In this document: piece after piece, positions 35,164 to 43,920 of the stretch
How positions within the stretch are numbered: position 1 is the first letter of the stretch
Layout: every line of letters starts with the position of its first letter
Assembly (NCBI RefSeq): GCF_037969765.1
Contig: NZ_CP150207.1
Span: forward strand, 1,722,001-1,786,000
Origin: Paenibacillus sp. FSL W8-0186
GTDB taxonomy: Bacteria; Bacillota; Bacilli; Paenibacillales; Paenibacillaceae
Length of the DNA: 64,000 nt
Direction: 5' to 3'
Notes under the pieces: model-generated
What the model saw: the letters and a program-made list of their open reading frames with translations, nothing else
Told to the model about the DNA's origin: nothing
The model's database searches: none
Program-made: the position numbers and the translations under genes

Positions 35164-36114
35164 TTATCCCCTCCAATATTTCCCTTGCCAGGTGTCTCGC
35201 TGTCTCAGTTCGCCGTCGATCCCGTTCAGCACTTCCCACTTCCTCAGGCTCCACGTCGGGCCGATCAGAAGATCTCTTGGAGCATCGCCGGTCAGACGGT
35301 GAACGACCATCTCTGGAGGCAGGAATTCCAGCGTATCGACGATGAGCTTCACATACTCGTCTTTCTCCAGAAAACGGAGCAGGCCAGCTTCGTATTGCTT
35401 GACCATCGGTGTCTTGCGCATCAGGTGCAGCAGGTGGATTTTGATCCCCTGCACATCCATCGCTGCCACGGCCCGGCCGGTGTCCAGCATCATTTCATGG
35501 GTCTCCTGCGGTAACCCGTAAATGATATGCGCGCAGACGCGGATGCCCCGCTTCCGCAGCTTCTCGACTGCATCCAGGTAACATTGCGTGTCGTGAGCCC
35601 GGTTAATGAGCTGTGACGTGGATTCATGGACGGTCTGAAGTCCCATTTCAACCCATAGGTAAGTTCGCTCGTTGAGCTCGGCCAAGTAGTCGACTACGTC
35701 GTCGGGTAAACAATCCGGCCGGGTGGCGATCGACAAGCCGACGACGCCGGGCTGCTCCAGAATGGCCTCGTAGTACTCCTTCAATACCTCGACCGGAGCA
35801 TAGGTGTTCGTATAGGCCTGAAAATAGCCGATGTACTTGGCCTGAGGCCATTTTAAATGCTGTCTGTCGCAAATTTTGTTGAATTGTGTCACTAAGTCGT
35901 CGCGTCTGCTTCCCGCAAAATCGCCGGAGCCTCGGGCGCTGCAGAACGTACAACCCCCTTTAGCAATGGAGCCGTCGCGATTCGGACAAGTGAAGCCGGC
36001 ATCAAGCATCACTTTAAACACTTTTTCGCCAAATTCTTCGCGCATTTCGTAATTCCAGGTGTGAAAACGTTTATCTCCCCACAGCTTCGGAGAGGAAATC
36101 ATTTCAATATTCAT
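35164..36114 (-). CDS. ytqA: TIGR01212-family radical SAM protein YtqA
   Basis: A 316-residue radical SAM enzyme. The cluster cysteines Cys43, Cys55 and Cys58 lie in FTCPNRDGSIAKGGCTFCSA, with the unusual long first spacing of this family. VGLSIATRPDCLPDDVVDYL and CAHIIYGLPQETHEMM follow. YtqA is paired with YtqB in Bacillus and has been linked to conversion of cmnm5U to nm5U in tRNA (MnmL); that link is recalled, not derived here. The start is ATG 36114, five bases behind AAAGGAG; ATG 36138 lacks a site. Confidence 0.88.
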   Translation of the reverse strand: MNIEMISSPKLWGDKRFHTWNYEMREEFGEKVFKVMLDAGFTCPNRDGSIAKGGCTFCSARGSGDFAGSRRDDLVTQFNKICDRQHLKWPQAKYIGYFQAYTNTYAPVEVLKEYYEAILEQPGVVGLSIATRPDCLPDDVVDYLAELNERTYLWVEMGLQTVHESTSQLINRAHDTQCYLDAVEKLRKRGIRVCAHIIYGLPQETHEMMLDTGRAVAAMDVQGIKIHLLHLMRKTPMVKQYEAGLLRFLEKDEYVKLIVDTLEFLPPEMVVHRLTGDAPRDLLIGPTWSLRKWEVLNGIDGELRQRDTWQGKYWRG

Positions 36115-36498
36115 CATAACTCCTTTACAATGTCGCAATTTTTTTTATATTGTCACAAAAAAATTACGAGCGGTACAATCCCCGCTAAGCCGCATTAACA
36201 GGGGATTGCCGTTGCTTTATTGTATCAAAATATGCGGAAAAATGGGAATCCAACCCCGCTGCTTTCTTGCGATAGATTACATAATATGTTATTTTGAATG
36301 TAATACAAATATGGTTTGGACCCCAATTCCAAATATATGAAAAAGGAATCTGCGCAAACCGTCTCCCCGGCGGCCGCAAGATTCCTTTTTCTCACTTCTC
36401 CCCTTTACAAGAGGGACGAACTTCGGCACAATAATTGCAGTATCAGAAAACTTTGCGGACTTAAGCCGCAGGGATGTACAGAAAGCGGAGGAATACAC
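36115..36498. other. Divergent intergenic region with a terminator-like hairpin in the trmB leader
   Basis: It separates ytqA (minus) from trmB (plus). A hairpin joins 36340-36354 with 36375-36390 (AAAGGAATCT with AGATTCCTTT plus GCG/CGC) and has T-runs on both strands. Because both flanking genes run outwards, it ends no visible gene and may be a leader element of trmB. The rest is AT-rich promoter-like DNA without a clear consensus. Confidence 0.5.
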
Positions 36499-37206
36499 AT
36501 GCGTTTACGCGGCAGAAAAGGAATTCGGGAAAACCTGGAGCAGCAGAAACATCTTGTTGTCCTGGATCCACGGGAATACAAGGGACGCTGGTCCGAGGTT
36601 TTTGGCAACGATCGTCCGATTCATATCGAACTGGGGATGGGCAAAGGACAATTCATCAGCGGGATGAGTGTGAAATACCCGGATGTTAATTTTATAGGCA
36701 TGGATATGTACGATGAGCTGGTTCGCAGGGCCAGCGAGAAGGTGCGCGCGATATGGCAGGAGCAGGGACAGGAGGAGCCTCAGAGCGTCAGATTGGCGCT
36801 GGGGAATATCGAGTCGATCGAGGAGTTTTTCGCACCGGGCGAAATTGAGCGGATATACTTGAATTTCAGCGATCCATGGCCAAAGAAGAAGCACGGTCGC
36901 CGTAGGCTGACCCATCCGAGATTTTTGGAGAAATACCGCTCTTTGCTTAACGAGAACGGGGAAATTCATTTCAAGACGGATTCGCGCGAGCTGTTCCAGT
37001 TCTCTTTGAACGCCTTTACGGCATGCGGGCTGCAGCTGAACGACATTTCGCTGGACTTGCATCAAGGGGGCATCAATGAAGAGCATGTCATGACGGAGTA
37101 TGAGACGAAATTCGTCAATCAGGGCGTGAATATTCACCGCTGTGAGGTCATCATTGGAGAAGCGGCATTGGCGCGTTATCATGATCATAAAATGGAGCAG
37201 TTCTAG
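36499..37206 (+). CDS. trmB: tRNA (guanine-N7-)-methyltransferase
   Basis: A 235-residue SAM-dependent enzyme that makes m7G46 in tRNA. IHIELGMGKGQFISGMS is the SAM motif, followed by FIGMDMYDELVRRASEKV, LGNIESIEEFF and YLNFSDPWPKKKHGRRRLTH, the TrmB signature. ATG 36499 follows CGGAGG at good distance; the longer in-frame extension to 36316 runs through the upstream hairpin and is rejected. Confidence 0.95.
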   Translation: MRLRGRKGIRENLEQQKHLVVLDPREYKGRWSEVFGNDRPIHIELGMGKGQFISGMSVKYPDVNFIGMDMYDELVRRASEKVRAIWQEQGQEEPQSVRLALGNIESIEEFFAPGEIERIYLNFSDPWPKKKHGRRRLTHPRFLEKYRSLLNENGEIHFKTDSRELFQFSLNAFTACGLQLNDISLDLHQGGINEEHVMTEYETKFVNQGVNIHRCEVIIGEAALARYHDHKMEQF

Positions 37207-37230
37207 TAGGCATATCGCCAATCATAACAA

Positions 37231-37260
37231 CAGGCCACCGAATTATCGGCGGCCTGTTTG
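37231..37260 (+). terminator. Hairpin downstream of trmB
   Basis: CAGGCCACCG (37231-37240) pairs with CGGCGGCCTG (37247-37256) with one mismatch, followed by TTTGG. The T-run is short. Confidence 0.55.
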
Positions 37261-37332
37261 GCTTGAGATGAGGAGCCATGTCCCGCTTCTTAAGAAGCGG
37301 AGGAGCAGCTTGGTGTTTGATTTTCGTTGCTC

Positions 37333-38466
37333 TTAGGAATGGACTTTGTTCTCTTCCAGCAAGTCCATGATCGCCTGCGCGCTTTGCATCGGATGGTATT
37401 TGGCGATTTGCTCCAGCACCTTCTCGCGGGCTAGCGCAACCTCATCGTACCGGTCCGTCAGGCGATGAATCCATTTGGTTATATCATCGAGGGAGTTCAT
37501 TAAGGTTCCCCATCCCTGCGATTCAAAATAGTGGGAGTTCTCTTCTTCCTGTCCGGGAAGAGGTTTGTGGAACAACATGGGGATTCCTTTGGCCAGCCCC
37601 TCGGTGCAGGTCATGCCTCCCGGCTTCGTAATCAGCAGATCGGATACTTCCATCAGCTTGTCGATTTCCCGGGTGAAGCCGAGAAGACGGATGTTCGGAT
37701 GGATGAAGCGCGGGTCTTTCTTCATCTTCTCCAGCGATTTTTGATTGCTGCCGAAGCAGAAAATTACCTGGATCTTATCGCTGTGCGCTGCAAGAAGCGA
37801 GTTGACCGCCTCATCCTTCATAAACCCCCAGCCTCCGCCCATCACTAGGACCGTGGGCATGTTTTTGAGAGCGAATTGGCGGCGGATGTCCTCTTTGCTG
37901 TGGCGCTCCCAGAAATTCGGGTGAACGGGTATGCCGGTGATTCGGATTTTGCTCTCCTCAACCTCGCGTTCAAGCAGCTTCTCTTTGACCTGCTCGGTAG
38001 AGACCAGGTAACAGTCCACTTCTCGGCTGACCCATGTCCCGTGCGCATCATAATCCGTAATGACGGTACAGAGGGGGACGTTCAGCCCAAGCCGTTTCAT
38101 GCGCGAGATGACCGCGCTGGGAATCGGGTGTGTGCATACAATGACACCGGGATGGAGCTGGCGGATAATCTGGGTCGTGCGGGTATAGAATATCCGATGG
38201 AGCGCCGCCGTCGTCAATCGGTTCAAGGATCTCTTATAATTGCTGCGGTACATCATGCGTACGAGACGGGGCTGCGATGATACCGTTTTTTTGTATGCTG
38301 TAATGATCAATGGAGCCATTTTAGGATTCAGAAAGCTGCCAAGCTCCAGTACCTTCGTCTGAATGTGAGGTGCCAGCTTGCGTAAACTGCTGGAAAGCGC
38401 ATAGGCTGCCTGGGTATGACCGGCTCCGAATCCCTCAGATAAAAGCAAGACTCTTTGTTTAGACAC
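37333..38466 (-). CDS. MGDG-synthase/UgtP-family glycosyltransferase
   Basis: A 377-residue GT28-type enzyme. SKQRVLLLSEGFGAGHTQAA is the N-terminal motif, with VIVCTHPIPSAVISRMKRLG, TDYDAHGTWVSREVDCYLVS, TVLVMGGGWGFMKDEAV and the C-terminal UDP-sugar site DLLITKPGGMTCTEGLAKGI. It probably transfers hexose from a UDP-sugar to diacylglycerol, giving glycolipids and lipoteichoic acid anchors at the membrane. It is close in type to UgtP/YpfP. The PAP2 phosphatase gene lies 52 bases upstream on the same strand, and both may act on envelope lipids. Confidence 0.9.
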   Translation of the reverse strand: MSKQRVLLLSEGFGAGHTQAAYALSSSLRKLAPHIQTKVLELGSFLNPKMAPLIITAYKKTVSSQPRLVRMMYRSNYKRSLNRLTTAALHRIFYTRTTQIIRQLHPGVIVCTHPIPSAVISRMKRLGLNVPLCTVITDYDAHGTWVSREVDCYLVSTEQVKEKLLEREVEESKIRITGIPVHPNFWERHSKEDIRRQFALKNMPTVLVMGGGWGFMKDEAVNSLLAAHSDKIQVIFCFGSNQKSLEKMKKDPRFIHPNIRLLGFTREIDKLMEVSDLLITKPGGMTCTEGLAKGIPMLFHKPLPGQEEENSHYFESQGWGTLMNSLDDITKWIHRLTDRYDEVALAREKVLEQIAKYHPMQSAQAIMDLLEENKVHS

Positions 38467-38518
38467 TTTAGTTTCACCTTTTCTCAGAAGGTTTTCCCTC
38501 TACTTAACAATATCCCCT

Positions 38519-39046
38519 TTATGGCCATAATGCAACTGTGCCAAAGGCCGTTAGCGTGCCTACGGCGGCGCCTGCCAGCACGTCCGAAGGGTAATGCAAG
38601 CCCAGATATATTCTTGATATTCCAACCAGCAGCGCGATCGGTCCCAATATAAATGCGAGGCTTGGCTCGGTCAGCATGAAGGGCATTGTAACGGAGAAGA
38701 TGGCCGTTGTATGCCCGGATGGAAACGAGTGGTCCGTCAGCGGATTGCGGAATGTTTTTGTACCCGGGAGGGTCAAATAAGGGCGAACCCGCGGGTAGGT
38801 CTTCTTGGCAAGCGCTACTGGAATATGGCTGGCAGCTAGCGCTACGCAGGACTGAAGTCCTGCAGTGCTCCAAGGCTTGGGCGCGAAGATCCACACGAGC
38901 AGCGAGGAGCTGATCGTAAACGTGGCTCCCCCCAGATGAGTCAGGTAATACAGCCAGAAATTTAGAAAGCTGCCGTGCAGGCGGCCATTAATTCCCATAA
39001 AAAGCTTTTGATCCAGTTGTTTTAACGTTTGAATAAATCGAGTCAT
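38519..39046 (-). CDS. PAP2-family membrane phosphatase
   Basis: A 175-residue membrane protein with the three phosphatase motifs: KKTYPRVRP (KX6RP), FPSGHT and SRIYLGLHYPSD. About five transmembrane segments surround them. Candidate substrates are undecaprenyl pyrophosphate (BcrC-like) or phosphatidylglycerophosphate/phosphatidate. The start is ATG 39046 behind GGAGGG; the in-frame extension to 39073 has no site. It is probably cotranscribed with the downstream glycosyltransferase. Confidence 0.9.
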   Translation of the reverse strand: MTRFIQTLKQLDQKLFMGINGRLHGSFLNFWLYYLTHLGGATFTISSSLLVWIFAPKPWSTAGLQSCVALAASHIPVALAKKTYPRVRPYLTLPGTKTFRNPLTDHSFPSGHTTAIFSVTMPFMLTEPSLAFILGPIALLVGISRIYLGLHYPSDVLAGAAVGTLTAFGTVALWP

Positions 39047-39605
39047 TAGATCCCTCCGCGCGCAGCAAGGCATTTTCAGGTTAGACTAATCATATTTTTA
39101 ATCCGTGATCATTTCAAGGATGGAGGCCTTTTTTTTTGTCTAATTTGATTACCCGATTTTGACTTTGCCGCTATCCAGCTTATACAATGATTCAAATCAT
39201 AGCAAAAAAGTTTAAAGTAAAATGAGCAATTTAGTAAACTTTTATGCTTGATTTTTCGTCTATGTTTACAAAGGGCTATATATCCAAGCTGCTTACGCTC
39301 ATTTTCATGAGGTGCAGATGAAATAAAAAACGCCAAAATTGATGAAAATAAGAAATAACCGCACTCATGTGCAGGTAGCGGGAGAGTCCTGTGCGATTAT
39401 ACGGCGACTTTGCAGGTATTTCGAGAAGGATGCCGCGAGATTAGCTTTGACAAATGATGAAAAGTCATGGAAAATCTTAATGCGCTGCAGAAGAATTAAA
39501 TTTTTTACCAGAAACGGTGGCGCAGGGTCATGGTTTTAAAGAAAATTAAAAAACCGCTTAGAGAAAAAAAGAAAATTCAAAAGGGGTAAGGGGGTATGCG
39601 AAATC
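39047..39605. other. Long intergenic region upstream of the GT2 gene
   Basis: About 560 bases without a convincing gene. 39356-39385 can fold (CCGC with GCGG around GCAC/GTGC), followed by CCTG...GCAGG (39388-39416). This could be a structured leader. TTGACA at 39447-39452 is a good -35, but the -10 is poor. A small frame at 39339-39539 lacks a ribosome binding site. Confidence 0.35.
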
Positions 39606-40844
39606 ATGATGGACACCATTTTGATATCGTTGCAAATCGTACTGGCCATTGTCGGGGTGTATCAATTTGGTTTGGCATTGTTCGGGATGTACAAGAAAAA
39701 GAAAAAGGTACACTTCCCGCCGACGAAATCTTTTGCGGTGCTTGTCGCAGCGCATAACGAGGAGACTGTAGTCGGGGCCTTGATGGAAAATTTGAAGCAG
39801 TTGAACTATCCGAAAGAGCTTTATGACGTGTTTGTCATTTGCGATAACTGTACCGACAGAACGGTAGATATCGTGCGCAGCCACGGCATGACCGCTTGCG
39901 TCCGCACCAACGAGAACCTGCGGGGCAAGGGCTATGCGATCGAATGGATGCTGAAGCAGCTTTGGAAAATGCCGCGCCAATATGATGCGGTCGTCATGTT
40001 CGACGCCGATAACCTGGCGCATCCGGATTTCCTTAGCGAAATGAATAATGATCTGTGCTCCGGCGCCCGCGTCATTCAAGGGTACATCGATACGAAGAAT
40101 CCGGAGGATTCCTGGATCACCGCCGCTTACGGCATTTCTTACTGGTACTGCAACCGGCTGTGGCAGCTGTCGCGGCATAATTTGGGCCTGGCCAACTTCC
40201 TCGGCGGAACGGGCATGTGCTTTGAGACCGAACTCCTTAAGGAAATCGGGTGGGGAGCAACGAGCCTGGTCGAAGACCTCGAGTTCACAATGCGCTGCGT
40301 CGAAAAGGGAGTACATCCCGTGTTCAATTACGACGCGAAGCTGTTTGACGAGAAGCCGCTGACCTTTAAGGCGTCAGCGCGCCAGCGCCTGCGCTGGATG
40401 CAGGGGCACTTTACGGTGGCCCGCCGCTACTTCTTCCCGCTTCTCTGGCAGAGCATCAAGGAGCGGAGTATGGTGAAGCTGGACATGGCTCTGTACGGTG
40501 TGAACGTATATATCGTGCTGCTCACGTTCCTGCTAACCGCTTTGATATGGGTCGACCAATCGTTCTTTAACGGCCCGAATTTCGCTACGTTGTACGGATA
40601 CCTGCCGCTATGGGTGTCGTTCATCGCGATTGCGGCCAACGTGTTTATTTTTCTGGCGGCAATGGTACTGGAGGAGGTCAAGTCGAAGAAGGTATATGCC
40701 TATCTCGTCTTATTCCCGCTGTATCTGATTTCGTGGTGGCCGATTACTTTCTATGCGTTCTTTACGCAGAACAATAAGCAGTGGAGCCATACCGAGCATA
40801 CACGTGTCGTTCGGTTGGAGGAAGTTCAAAGCAAGCAAGGATAA
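39606..40844 (+). CDS. Processive family 2 glycosyltransferase, membrane bound
   Basis: A 412-residue enzyme. One N-terminal transmembrane helix is followed by the GT2 domain with FAVLVAAHNEETVVGALMEN, DNCTD, VVMFDADNLAHPDF, the ED of SLVEDLEFTMRC and the QRLRW motif (ASARQRLRWMQGH). Three further membrane helices lie at about 295-385. This layout is that of cellulose/PNAG/hyaluronan-type synthases (IcaA-like). The product may be an exopolysaccharide, but no partner genes are nearby. The site GGGGG lies about 11 bases before ATG 39606. Confidence 0.9.
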   Translation: MMDTILISLQIVLAIVGVYQFGLALFGMYKKKKKVHFPPTKSFAVLVAAHNEETVVGALMENLKQLNYPKELYDVFVICDNCTDRTVDIVRSHGMTACVRTNENLRGKGYAIEWMLKQLWKMPRQYDAVVMFDADNLAHPDFLSEMNNDLCSGARVIQGYIDTKNPEDSWITAAYGISYWYCNRLWQLSRHNLGLANFLGGTGMCFETELLKEIGWGATSLVEDLEFTMRCVEKGVHPVFNYDAKLFDEKPLTFKASARQRLRWMQGHFTVARRYFFPLLWQSIKERSMVKLDMALYGVNVYIVLLTFLLTALIWVDQSFFNGPNFATLYGYLPLWVSFIAIAANVFIFLAAMVLEEVKSKKVYAYLVLFPLYLISWWPITFYAFFTQNNKQWSHTEHTRVVRLEEVQSKQG

Positions 40845-40847
40845 TGC

Positions 40848-40876
40848 TTGACTATTGTTTGATCGTGTGGTAAATT
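40848..40876 (+). promoter_or_regulatory. Sigma-A promoter of the infC operon
   Basis: TTGACT (40848-40853), 17-bp spacer, TAAATT (40871-40876). Confidence 0.75.
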
Positions 40877-40879
40877 ATT

Positions 40880-41042
40880 TGAGCATGGAACAAATAAATG
40901 GATTGTAAGTAGAGGCGCTGTCTTCTCACCTGACCGATGATGTCGGCTGGTTTTGATCCGATGATTTATGAATGTTTATATTCATGATGACTTGATGATC
41001 AATCTGGGATGCAGGCGATGCCTGCATCCCTTTTTAATTTTT
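40880..41042 (+). promoter_or_regulatory. L20-type leader of infC-rpmI-rplT with attenuator terminator
   Basis: An untranslated leader of about 200 bases ends in an 11-bp perfect stem, GGGATGCAGGC (41006-41016) with GCCTGCATCCC (41020-41030), followed by TTTTTAATTTTT. Position and layout match the Bacillus leader where ribosomal protein L20 represses its own operon by promoting termination. L20 binding itself is inferred. Confidence 0.75.
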
Positions 41043-41088
41043 ACAATTGAGGTTGCAGCAGACCGAAAATTCTAAGTGGAGGTGTAGA

Positions 41089-41601
41089 ATTATCAGTAAA
41101 GAACATTTGATCAATGATGAGATACGGGCGAAAGAAGTCCGTTTGGTAGGCGCTGAAGGTGAACAAATCGGCATCAAGCCGATCCGTGAGGCACTGCAAA
41201 TGGCCATCGATCTGAATCTGGATTTGGTGAACGTGGCGCCGACGGCTAAGCCGCCGGTATGCCGGATTATGGATTACGGCAAATTCCGTTACGAGCAGCA
41301 GAAGAAAGAGAAGGAAGCCCGTAAGAATCAAAAGACAGTGGATATCAAGGAAGTATGGTTCCGCGCGAACATCGAGGAGCATGACTTCCAGACCAAACTC
41401 CGCAATGTGATCAAATTTTTGAAGGATGGCGACAAAGTGAAATGCTCGGTGCGTTTCCGTGGCCGCGAAATTACGCATGCTGATATCGGGAAGAAAATTC
41501 TGGACCGCGTCAAAGACGAGGTTGCGGACATTTCCTCGATCGAGCGGATTCCCAAGCTGGAAGGCCGCAGCATGATTATGATTTTGGCACCGAAAAACTA
41601 A
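41089..41601 (+). CDS. infC: Translation initiation factor IF-3
   Basis: A 170-residue protein that binds the 30S subunit and checks the start codon. The N-domain begins ISKEHLINDEIRAKEVRL, a linker has EQQKKEKEARKNQK, and the C-domain has FRANIEEHDFQTKLRNVIKF and VRFRGREITHADIG. The start is taken as ATT 41089, five bases after GGAGGTG. Non-AUG AUU starts are the rule for infC and allow autoregulation. The TTG-initiated extension to 41047 runs into the leader and is rejected. Confidence 0.96.
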   Translation: MISKEHLINDEIRAKEVRLVGAEGEQIGIKPIREALQMAIDLNLDLVNVAPTAKPPVCRIMDYGKFRYEQQKKEKEARKNQKTVDIKEVWFRANIEEHDFQTKLRNVIKFLKDGDKVKCSVRFRGREITHADIGKKILDRVKDEVADISSIERIPKLEGRSMIMILAPKN

Positions 41602-41674
41602 GAGCCGCTTGCGTAAGCCCGCTCGCCGGAAGCTTTCGCGAAGCTGTGCCCACAAACTTTGAGGGGGAAGTACA

Positions 41675-41875
41675 ATGCCTAAAATGAAAACCCACAGCAG
41701 CCTGAAAGGCCGCTTCAAAATTACAGGATCGGGTAAAGTTAGACGTTACAAAGCGAACCGCAACCACCTGCTGTCCCACAAGTCGAACCGTCGCAAACGC
41801 GTTCTGGCGAACAGCCCTGTAGCTTACGCTGGGGACGTTAGACGTTTGAAACAGCAACTTGCAAATCTGAAGTAA
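41675..41875 (+). CDS. rpmI: 50S ribosomal protein L35
   Basis: A 66-residue basic protein, MPKMKTHSSLKGRFKITGSG onward, with the family's HLLSHKSNRRKRVL motif. It lies between infC and rplT in the classical operon, behind GAGGGGGAAG. The A/C-rich start follows codon usage of highly expressed genes. Confidence 0.97.
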   Translation: MPKMKTHSSLKGRFKITGSGKVRRYKANRNHLLSHKSNRRKRVLANSPVAYAGDVRRLKQQLANLK

Positions 41876-41905
41876 TTCACTTAAATTTCTGGGAGGTTTA
41901 TTGAT

Positions 41906-42265
41906 ATGGCAAGAGTAAAAGGCGGATTCGTTGTTCGTCGTCGTCATAAAAAAGTATTGAAGCTTGCTAAAGGTTACTTTGGCTCGAAACACCGCATTTT
42001 CAAAACAGCTAACGAGCAGGTTATGAAATCCCTGCTGTATGCATACCGTGACCGTCGCACGAAAAAACGCGATTTCCGCAGATTGTGGATCGTTCGTATT
42101 AATGCTGCAGCTCGTCTGAACGGACTGACTTACAGCAAATTGATGCACGGCTTGAAACTGGCTGAGGTGAACATCAACCGCAAAATGCTGGCTGACCTCG
42201 CCGTTAATGATCTGAACGCATTTAACTCTTTGGCTGCAGTGGCTAAAGAGAAAATCAACGCGTAA
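41906..42265 (+). CDS. rplT: 50S ribosomal protein L20
   Basis: A 119-residue protein starting [20 protein letters not shown], with the 23S rRNA-binding C-terminus [20 protein letters not shown]. It is needed for early 50S assembly and in Bacillus is also the repressor acting on the infC leader. The site GGGAGG precedes ATG 41906 by about 10 bases. It is the last gene of the operon. Confidence 0.97.
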   Translation: MARVKGGFVVRRRHKKVLKLAKGYFGSKHRIFKTANEQVMKSLLYAYRDRRTKKRDFRRLWIVRINAAARLNGLTYSKLMHGLKLAEVNINRKMLADLAVNDLNAFNSLAAVAKEKINA

Positions 42266-42282
42266 TTATTGCGCTAACACAC

Positions 42283-42317
42283 AAACAGGCACCCCAAAGG
42301 GGCGCCTGTTTTTTTGT
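42283..42317 (+). terminator. Terminator of the infC operon
   Basis: AAACAGGC-A-CCCC (42283-42295) pairs with GGGG-C-GCCTGTTT (42299-42311), followed by a T-run. Confidence 0.88.
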
Positions 42318-42454
42318 GCTTGCAGCGGCCAGAAGCGGGTCGGCAGGGGGCGAAGAATGTTTTTTTCCGTGCAAGGCGATGGTGGAAGCGAATAGAGCGT
42401 CCGGTGAATACACTGGCATGAAGCAAGCTAATTCTATTCAAGGAGGAGAATGAA

Positions 42455-42757
42455 GTGAATAAACCGGTTACGCGTAAAGAAGCCGCAAAATATGTTGGCA
42501 AAAATATAACCGCCGTAAAAAAAGATGGAACCATCGTTACGGGAAAATTGGTCAAAATCAGCGGGAACCGCTTGATCGTGCGTCAGCCAGGCAAAAAGGT
42601 AAAGACGAAGGCGATCCTTCCGCTCGCTTTATTTGACCTGCTCGCCATCGGAACGGCTCCTTTCGCTTATGGCTATGGCTACGGCGGATATCCTTACGGT
42701 TATGGCTACGGCGGATTCGGAGGATACGGTTACGGTTACCCTTACGGCTTTTTCTAA
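42455..42757 (+). CDS. Small protein with Gly/Tyr-rich tail
   Basis: A 100-residue protein. The first 50 residues are basic and look like a small RNA- or wall-binding fold (AAKYVGKNITAVKKDGTIVT, then GKLVKISGNRLIVRQPGKK). A hydrophobic stretch and a tail of GYGYGGYPYGYGYGGFGGYG type follow. Such tails occur in spore-coat and surface proteins that cross-link through tyrosine. The start is GTG 42455 behind AAGGAGGAG. No sporulation promoter was established; function unknown. Confidence 0.78.
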   Translation: MNKPVTRKEAAKYVGKNITAVKKDGTIVTGKLVKISGNRLIVRQPGKKVKTKAILPLALFDLLAIGTAPFAYGYGYGGYPYGYGYGGFGGYGYGYPYGFF

Positions 42758-42778
42758 AGCCTAACAGGGAGTTAAAGC

Positions 42779-43234
42779 TTAAAGCCGCAGCAGCAGCCTT
42801 TTTTCCAGCTCAAAGCATCGCGAAACAGGGATATATCTTATGGTTTCATAGCCGTACTTTTGGTAAAACAGGTGGGCCCGGGTATTCTCCTGGTCCACCA
42901 GAACTTTTGCCCTGGTGCACCCTCTGGAACCGGCTAAATTTTCGGCATGCGCCATCAGGGTTTTGCCGTGGCGTTTCCGCTGATGCTGGGAGGCTACGGC
43001 CATCATGTCGATGAACAGCAGCTCCCCATGGATCACGAAATGGATAAAAGCGACGGGATCGGCCTCATAATAAGGGGAAGCAACCAGCGTTATCCCTTGA
43101 GTGAGACGCCTGGGAATATCCCGAATTGCTTTTTCCAACTCCGGCCGGGACATGCTCGAATGAGGGACAAGCTCCTTTTTCACAAGATTGATAATGACGG
43201 GATCATCCTGCTTGGGTCTTCTATAACGAATCAT
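42779..43234 (-). CDS. GNAT family N-acetyltransferase
   Basis: A 151-residue protein. The acetyl-CoA loop is seen in FIDMMAVASQHQRKRHGKTL with MAHAENLAGSRG. The C-terminal NTRAHLFYQKYGYETIRYIP is the usual last strand region. The start is ATG 43234 with AAGGAGGAG upstream; the longer frame to 43270 begins upstream of that site. The substrate is unknown. It stands alone, divergent from the ilv operon. Confidence 0.85.
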   Translation of the reverse strand: MIRYRRPKQDDPVIINLVKKELVPHSSMSRPELEKAIRDIPRRLTQGITLVASPYYEADPVAFIHFVIHGELLFIDMMAVASQHQRKRHGKTLMAHAENLAGSRGCTRAKVLVDQENTRAHLFYQKYGYETIRYIPVSRCFELEKRLLLRL

Positions 43235-43481
43235 TCGCCAGCACTCCTCCTTGAGCTGATTGAAGGGCATTTTAATATATCATATGAAGCAGCGGGGCAA
43301 ATGGTTTCCTGACACGAATGAGGCGAAGTTGAAAAGCTGAAGGAGGTTAATTGCTTTTGGGGAAGAATATGGAAAGGGGCGGCCTTGATAAAAGGGGAAA
43401 GCAAAAACCTTTTATCCCTGCAATTCAGCAGTGTGATGAGGTATTTCGGGTCAGGGTCTGAAAACATATGGCAAAAGGGTA

Positions 43482-43511
43482 TTGACTCTATGCGCGAACT
43501 AATCATATAAT
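43482..43511 (+). promoter_or_regulatory. Sigma-A promoter of the ilv operon
   Basis: TTGACT (43482-43487), 18-bp spacer, TATAAT (43506-43511), upstream of the T-box leader. Confidence 0.85.
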
Positions 43512-43539
43512 GTGTCTAAACATTTTTAACGTTCATAGC

Positions 43540-43880
43540 TTTATCGGCGATGAAGAGGACGAAGGTTTAAGGGCTCTTTGCTCAGAGAGTGGATGGATTT
43601 GCTGAGACCACCCACCAATATCCCTTAAATGCGAGCTCACCTCGGAGCTGTTTTCCTGAAAAGCGAAGCTGCGGATACCATGATACACTCCGCTTCGAGC
43701 CTATTAGGGAAAATCGTCAGGCCTGCGTTAAAGGCCACGAGTAAGGAATTTGCTGTCCCTACTCGTCAAGGCTCGGTGCTGTGAGGTACCGGGTAAAAAT
43801 GGGTGGTACCACGGAAGCGATAACCTTTCGTCCCTCGGAACAGGAGACTGTTCTGGCGGGCGGAAGGTTTTTTTGTTGTA
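43540..43880 (+). promoter_or_regulatory. T-box leader of ilvB, leucine specifier
   Basis: The T-box core GGGTGGTACCACGG is at 43801-43814. Stem I starts near GATGAAGAGGACGAAGG. The likely specifier triplet is CTC (43636-43638) in GAGCTCACCTC, which reads uncharged tRNA-Leu as in the Bacillus ilv-leu operon. The terminator (AACCTTTCG near 43822-43830 with CGGAAGGTT at 43861-43869, then Ts) competes with the antiterminator. Confidence 0.92.
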
Positions 43881-43920
43881 TTTCTTTAGAAATACTTAAA
43901 TTTTGGAAGGAGGATGACTG

